This document shows positions 5,806 through 8,383 of a DNA stretch of 8,383 nucleotides, piece by piece. This DNA is from a bacterium (GTDB taxonomy: Bacteria; Oederibacteriota; JAJYGY01). Every line of letters begins with the position of its first letter. Positions within the stretch are counted from its first letter, which is position 1. Below the pieces are notes generated by a model. That model was not told where the DNA came from. It made no database searches and worked only from the letters and a program-made list of their open reading frames with translations. Where the stretch lies: positions 3,574-11,956 of the forward strand of contig JAJYGY010000381.1 in the NCBI GenBank assembly GCA_021790555.1. Reading direction: 5' to 3'. Both the position numbers and the translations under genes were made by a program.

Positions 5806-6903
5806 GTGTCCTCCACCGACCCTTCCGTCGTACCCACCCGCCACTGGCACCCGGTGGGGGGCGGCAAAATCCAGTGCGACGTCTGCCCGCGCGCCTGCCG
5901 CCTGGGGGAGGGCCAGCGCGGCCTGTGCTTCGTGCGCGCCAACCAGGGGGGCCGGGTGGTGCTGACCACCTGGGGCCGTTCCAGCGGCTTCTGCGTCGAC
6001 CCGGTGGAGAAGAAGCCCCTGAACCACTTCCTGCCCGGCAGCCCCATTCTCTCCTTCGGCACGGCGGGCTGCAACCTTTCCTGCCGCTTCTGCCAGAACT
6101 GGGACATCAGCAAGTCGCGCCGCATGGACACCCTGGCCGACTCGGCCCCGCCCCGCGCCGTCGCCCTGGCGGCCAGGCGCCTGGGATGTTCCAGCGTGGC
6201 CTTCACCTACAACGACCCGGTGGTGTTCATGGAATACGCCATGGACGTGGCCGACGCCTGCCACGAGCTGGGACTGCGGGCCGTGGCGGTCACCGCGGGC
6301 TACATGCGGGACAAGGCCCGGCGGGAGTTCTATTCCCACATGGACGCGGCCAACGTGGACCTGAAGGGCTTCACGCGGGATTTCTATTTCCGGACCTGCG
6401 CGGGGGAGCTGGAACCCGTGCTGGAAACCCTCCAGTACCTGAAGCACGGGACCCGGGTCTGGCTCGAACTGACCAACCTGGTGATTCCGGGCCTGAACGA
6501 TTCCGGCAAGGAGACCGGCGGGATGGTGGACTGGATCCTCAGGAAACTGGGGCCGGACACTCCCCTGCACTTCACGGCCTTCCATCCGGACTACAAGATG
6601 ACGGACCGCGGCGCCACCCCGGCCGCCACCCTGGCCCGGGCCCGGGGGCTCGCCCTGCGGGCCGGACTGCGCTTCGTCTACTGCGGCAACGTGCGCGACC
6701 CGGAGGGCGGCACCACCTTCTGCCCCTCCTGCGGCGCGGCCCTGATCCGCCGCGACGGGTTCACCATCCTGGATTTCCGACTGGACGAAAAAGGGCGCTG
6801 CCTCTCCTGCCAAACCGCCTGCCCGGGGGTCTTCGAGGGGCCCGCGGGCACCTGGGGCTCCCGCAGGCTGCCGGTCAGGCTCCAGGATTTCCCCGAATCC
6901 TGA
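5806..6903 (+). CDS. amrS: AmmeMemoRadiSam system radical SAM enzyme
   Basis: A 365-residue radical SAM protein starting at GTG. The 4Fe-4S cluster motif CxxxCxxC is Cys89, Cys93, Cys96 (GCNLSCRFCQNW), which binds S-adenosylmethionine and produces a 5'-deoxyadenosyl radical. Family-typical blocks follow: TYNDPV (134-139), DLKGF (185-189), NLVIPGLNDS (224-233) and HFTAFHPDYKM (255-265). An N-terminal cysteine set (24, 27, 31, 41) and C-terminal pairs (306/309, then 332/335/339) suggest extra iron-sulfur or zinc sites. This subfamily is known from its association with AmrA and AmrB; the substrate is not established to my knowledge. Here it is transcribed away from amrB rather than within the same operon, so the triad is complete but split. 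It is convergent with the MFS gene, 8 bases from stop to stop. Confidence 0.95.
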   Translation: MSSTDPSVVPTRHWHPVGGGKIQCDVCPRACRLGEGQRGLCFVRANQGGRVVLTTWGRSSGFCVDPVEKKPLNHFLPGSPILSFGTAGCNLSCRFCQNWDISKSRRMDTLADSAPPRAVALAARRLGCSSVAFTYNDPVVFMEYAMDVADACHELGLRAVAVTAGYMRDKARREFYSHMDAANVDLKGFTRDFYFRTCAGELEPVLETLQYLKHGTRVWLELTNLVIPGLNDSGKETGGMVDWILRKLGPDTPLHFTAFHPDYKMTDRGATPAATLARARGLALRAGLRFVYCGNVRDPEGGTTFCPSCGAALIRRDGFTILDFRLDEKGRCLSCQTACPGVFEGPAGTWGSRRLPVRLQDFPES

Positions 6904-6916
6904 GCCCCGCCTCAGG
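6899..6916. terminator. Small hairpin spanning the two convergent stop codons
   Basis: CCTGAG (6899-6904) and CTCAGG (6911-6916) make a perfect 6-bp stem with a 6-base loop, and both stop codons (amrS TGA, MFS TGA) lie in the stem. It could help end transcription from both sides, but no T-run follows on either strand. Confidence 0.3.
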
Positions 6917-8141
6917 CCTCCCTCACCCGCGCCAGCACCAGGCAGGCCAGGCCGGCCAGCGCCGCCCCGGTGAAGAAGGCCGTGGACATGCCGAAGCGCT
7001 CCCACAGGGCGCCGAAAATCAGGCTGGCCGGCAGCCCGGCCAGGCCGATCACGCCGTTGAAGTAACCGAAGGCCGACCCGCGCAGGCCCGCGGGCGCCAG
7101 GTCGGCCACCCAGGCGCTCTGCACCGCCTCGGTCAGGCCGTAGTACACGCCGTAGGCCAGGAAGATCGCCGTCAGGGCGGCCGGCGAGGAGGCCAGGCCG
7201 AAGCCCAGGTAGACCAGGGCGTACACCACCCAGCCGGCCAGGACCAGCGCCTTTTTGGAAACCCTGTCCGAAAGCCTGCCGAAGTAGTAGGCCGCGCCCA
7301 TCTTGACCACGTGCAGGGCCGACCATCCCAGCCCCACCAGGGCCAGGCCCAGGCCCGCGTCCCCCAGCCTCTTGAGCAGGAAAAGGTCCGTGGAATTCCC
7401 CAGGGTGAAGAGGAACAGCGCGCCCAGCAGCCGGCGGAAGTTCGAATCCATCCCCTTCCAGGAGGCCTTCAGGGATTTCCAGGCGCCTTCCCGGCGGACC
7501 CTGGGCCGCCGGACCGGGGCCTTTTCACGCACCCCCAGCAGCAGCGCCGCCATCACCAGGGCCGCCGGCACGGCCGCCAGCAGGAAGATGGAACGCAGGT
7601 GGAAATGCCACCAGGCCAGCAGGCCCGCGGCGAGCAGGGGCCCCACCACGTTGCCGGCGTGGTCCATGGCCCGGTGGAAGCCGAAGGCCGTGCCCCGCCT
7701 GCCCTCGGGCGTGGTGTCGGTGATCAGGGCGTCGCGCGCCGAGGTGCGCAACCCCTTGCCGACCCGGTCGGTGAAGCGCACGGCCAGCACGCCCCACCAC
7801 GATCCCACCAGCCCGATCAAAGGCCTGGCGAAACTGGAAAGCCCGTAGCCCCAGGCCACCAGGGGCTTGCGCCGCCGCACCCGGTCCGTCCAGAGTCCGG
7901 AGACGAGCTTCAGGGCCGCGGCCGTGGATTCGGCCACGCCTTCCACGGCTGCCAGGGCCAGGGCCCCGGCCCCCAGGGTTTCGAGGAAGGCGGGGATGAG
8001 GAAGTAGATCATCTCCGCGGAAAAGTCGGTGAGGAAGCTGACCACCCCAAGCCAGAACACGGTGGGGGAGATTCCATCCAAAATGCGGGAAGGAACCGAA
8101 GCAGCCGCCTGGCGGCGCGTTGGAAGGCGTTTTGAGGCCAA
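6912..8141 (-). CDS. MFS transporter (12-helix major facilitator, substrate unknown)
   Basis: A 409-residue inner-membrane protein with the two-half MFS pattern. Hydrophobic helices begin around residue 24 (PTVFWLGVVSFLTDF) and continue to the C-terminus. The loop 2-3 motif is present as GLWTDRVRRR (82-91) and echoed in the second half as GRLSDRVSKK (288-297). The block DRVGKGLRTSARDALI (125-140) is characteristic of a broad family of uncharacterised or drug-efflux-like bacterial MFS proteins. A charged loop at about 205-235 separates the halves. The start is TTG at 8141: AGGTG lies four bases upstream, and the frame has a TAA 13 codons further up with no ATG or GTG in between. A 26-bp palindrome in the leader suggests regulation. 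Drug or metabolite export is plausible; the substrate cannot be read from the sequence. Confidence 0.9.
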   Translation of the reverse strand: MASKRLPTRRQAAASVPSRILDGISPTVFWLGVVSFLTDFSAEMIYFLIPAFLETLGAGALALAAVEGVAESTAAALKLVSGLWTDRVRRRKPLVAWGYGLSSFARPLIGLVGSWWGVLAVRFTDRVGKGLRTSARDALITDTTPEGRRGTAFGFHRAMDHAGNVVGPLLAAGLLAWWHFHLRSIFLLAAVPAALVMAALLLGVREKAPVRRPRVRREGAWKSLKASWKGMDSNFRRLLGALFLFTLGNSTDLFLLKRLGDAGLGLALVGLGWSALHVVKMGAAYYFGRLSDRVSKKALVLAGWVVYALVYLGFGLASSPAALTAIFLAYGVYYGLTEAVQSAWVADLAPAGLRGSAFGYFNGVIGLAGLPASLIFGALWERFGMSTAFFTGAALAGLACLVLARVREA

Positions 8142-8170
8142 GGGGCACCTGAAAAGCGTGGTTTTCCGGG

Positions 8171-8196
8171 TCTTTTACGGCGCGCGCCGTAAAAGA
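8171..8196. promoter_or_regulatory. 26-bp perfect palindrome in the MFS leader
   Basis: The sequence reads TCTTTTACGGCG, CG, CGCCGTAAAAGA and is identical to its reverse complement over all 26 bases. It lies 29 bases before the TTG start of the MFS gene and about 20 bases past the likely transcription start. The T-run is on the 5' side and the A-run on the 3' side on both strands, the reverse of an intrinsic terminator. A repressor operator or a leader hairpin is more likely. Confidence 0.6.
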
Positions 8197-8224
8197 AGGC
8201 GGAGATACCCGCCCAATTTCCATT

Positions 8225-8230
8225 ATTATA
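8225..8230 (-). promoter_or_regulatory. TATAAT box, probable -10 element for the MFS gene
   Basis: A perfect TATAAT on the minus strand sits in a short AT-rich island (8215-8241) within GC-rich DNA, 84 bases before the MFS start. No good -35 hexamer is found at 16-18 bases, so the promoter may need an activator or be of another class. Confidence 0.4.
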
Positions 8231-8313
8231 TAAGCAAAATGCCGGGAAGAACAGGACCGAATGGGGCAGGCCGGAAATTGCAGGATCGGACGGCTGCCAG
8301 GGTCCGGTGGAGG

Positions 8314-8355
8314 AGCCTCCAACCCCACGCCCAGGTCCGGACCGGGTTGGAGGCT
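8314..8355. repeat. 12-bp inverted repeat near the right edge, terminator-like
   Basis: AGCCTCCAACCC (8314-8325) and GGGTTGGAGGCT (8344-8355) are perfect inverted repeats with an 18-base spacer. On the plus strand the stem is followed by only two more T before GATG. It may be a terminator for a gene beyond the right edge or an attenuator; the loop is longer than usual. Confidence 0.45.
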
Positions 8356-8376
8356 TTGATGCAAAACTTGATGCAA
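8356..8376. repeat. Direct repeat TTGATGCAA, two copies 12 bp apart
   Basis: TTGATGCAA occurs at 8356-8364 and 8368-8376, separated by AAC, immediately after the inverted repeat. Two copies with 12-bp periodicity could be a tandem regulator site or the start of a longer series that continues outside the window. Confidence 0.4.
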
Positions 8377-8383
8377 TGACAAC

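Noticed and set aside
4908..6206. A longer AmrB starting at 6206
   Set aside because: The added part is antisense to amrS and unlike Memo; the ATG at 5717 has AGGAGG at ideal spacing.
4920..8135. A very long open frame on the plus strand (over 1000 codons), antisense to amrB and the MFS gene and out of frame with amrS
   Set aside because: It results from the scarcity of stop codons at high GC. Its product is Gly/Pro/Arg/Gln-rich with no domain, and the overlapping genes have clear family motifs.
8171..8196. The 26-bp palindrome as a bidirectional intrinsic terminator
   Set aside because: The T-run precedes and the A-run follows the GC core on both strands, so the RNA would not have a U-tract after the stem.
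8356..8376. A CRISPR or satellite array at the right edge
   Set aside because: Only two 9-bp copies with a 3-base gap are visible, far too short for CRISPR repeats.

Overview
This is a strongly GC-rich, gene-dense chromosomal window with seven complete protein genes, one gene cut by the left edge, and one tRNA gene. A predicted outer-membrane beta-barrel and several exported proteins point to a Gram-negative (diderm) bacterium. The AmmeMemoRadiSam genes, an exported GH18 protein and a PilZ protein would suit an Acidobacteriota (Holophagae-like) or deltaproteobacterial-type genome, but that is a weak guess. I see no insertion sequence, phage gene, CRISPR array or rRNA.

Layout, left to right. 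(1) 1-184, minus: the exported N-terminus of a probable glycoside hydrolase. Its AT-rich upstream region (185-290) carries a promoter and two LacI-type palindromic operators. (2) 294-686, minus: a small PilZ-domain protein with its own good promoter (739-766). (3) 851-925, minus: tRNA-Pro(TGG) with encoded CCA, preceded by a nested inverted repeat (929-967). (4) 1005-5717, minus: a tight four-gene run in the order amrB, amrA, a 457-residue predicted outer-membrane barrel, and a 648-residue GH18 chitinase-like protein. Junctions are a 14-bp overlap, a 4-bp ATGA overlap and a 30-bp gap. (5) 5806-6903, plus: amrS, the radical SAM member of the same system, divergent from amrB across an 88-bp region with a 16-bp palindrome. 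(6) 6912-8141, minus: an MFS transporter convergent with amrS, with a 26-bp perfect palindrome in its leader. (7) 8142-8383: non-coding, holding that palindrome, a TATAAT box, a 12-bp inverted repeat and a 9-bp direct repeat at the edge.

How the genes may work together. AmrA (AMMECR1), AmrB (Memo) and AmrS (radical SAM) form a conserved triad whose chemistry I cannot state with confidence. Here amrB and amrA are overlapped with an outer-membrane barrel gene and followed by a secreted GH18 protein, so the metal/radical enzyme pair is probably co-expressed with two cell-surface proteins. The second secreted hydrolase at the left edge looks separately controlled by a LacI-family repressor, which suggests sugar-responsive polysaccharide use. 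The most unusual signals are the amr/barrel/GH18 arrangement, the paired LacI operators, the 26-bp palindrome before the MFS gene, and a window-wide choice of CTT rather than CTG for leucine before TCN serine codons.
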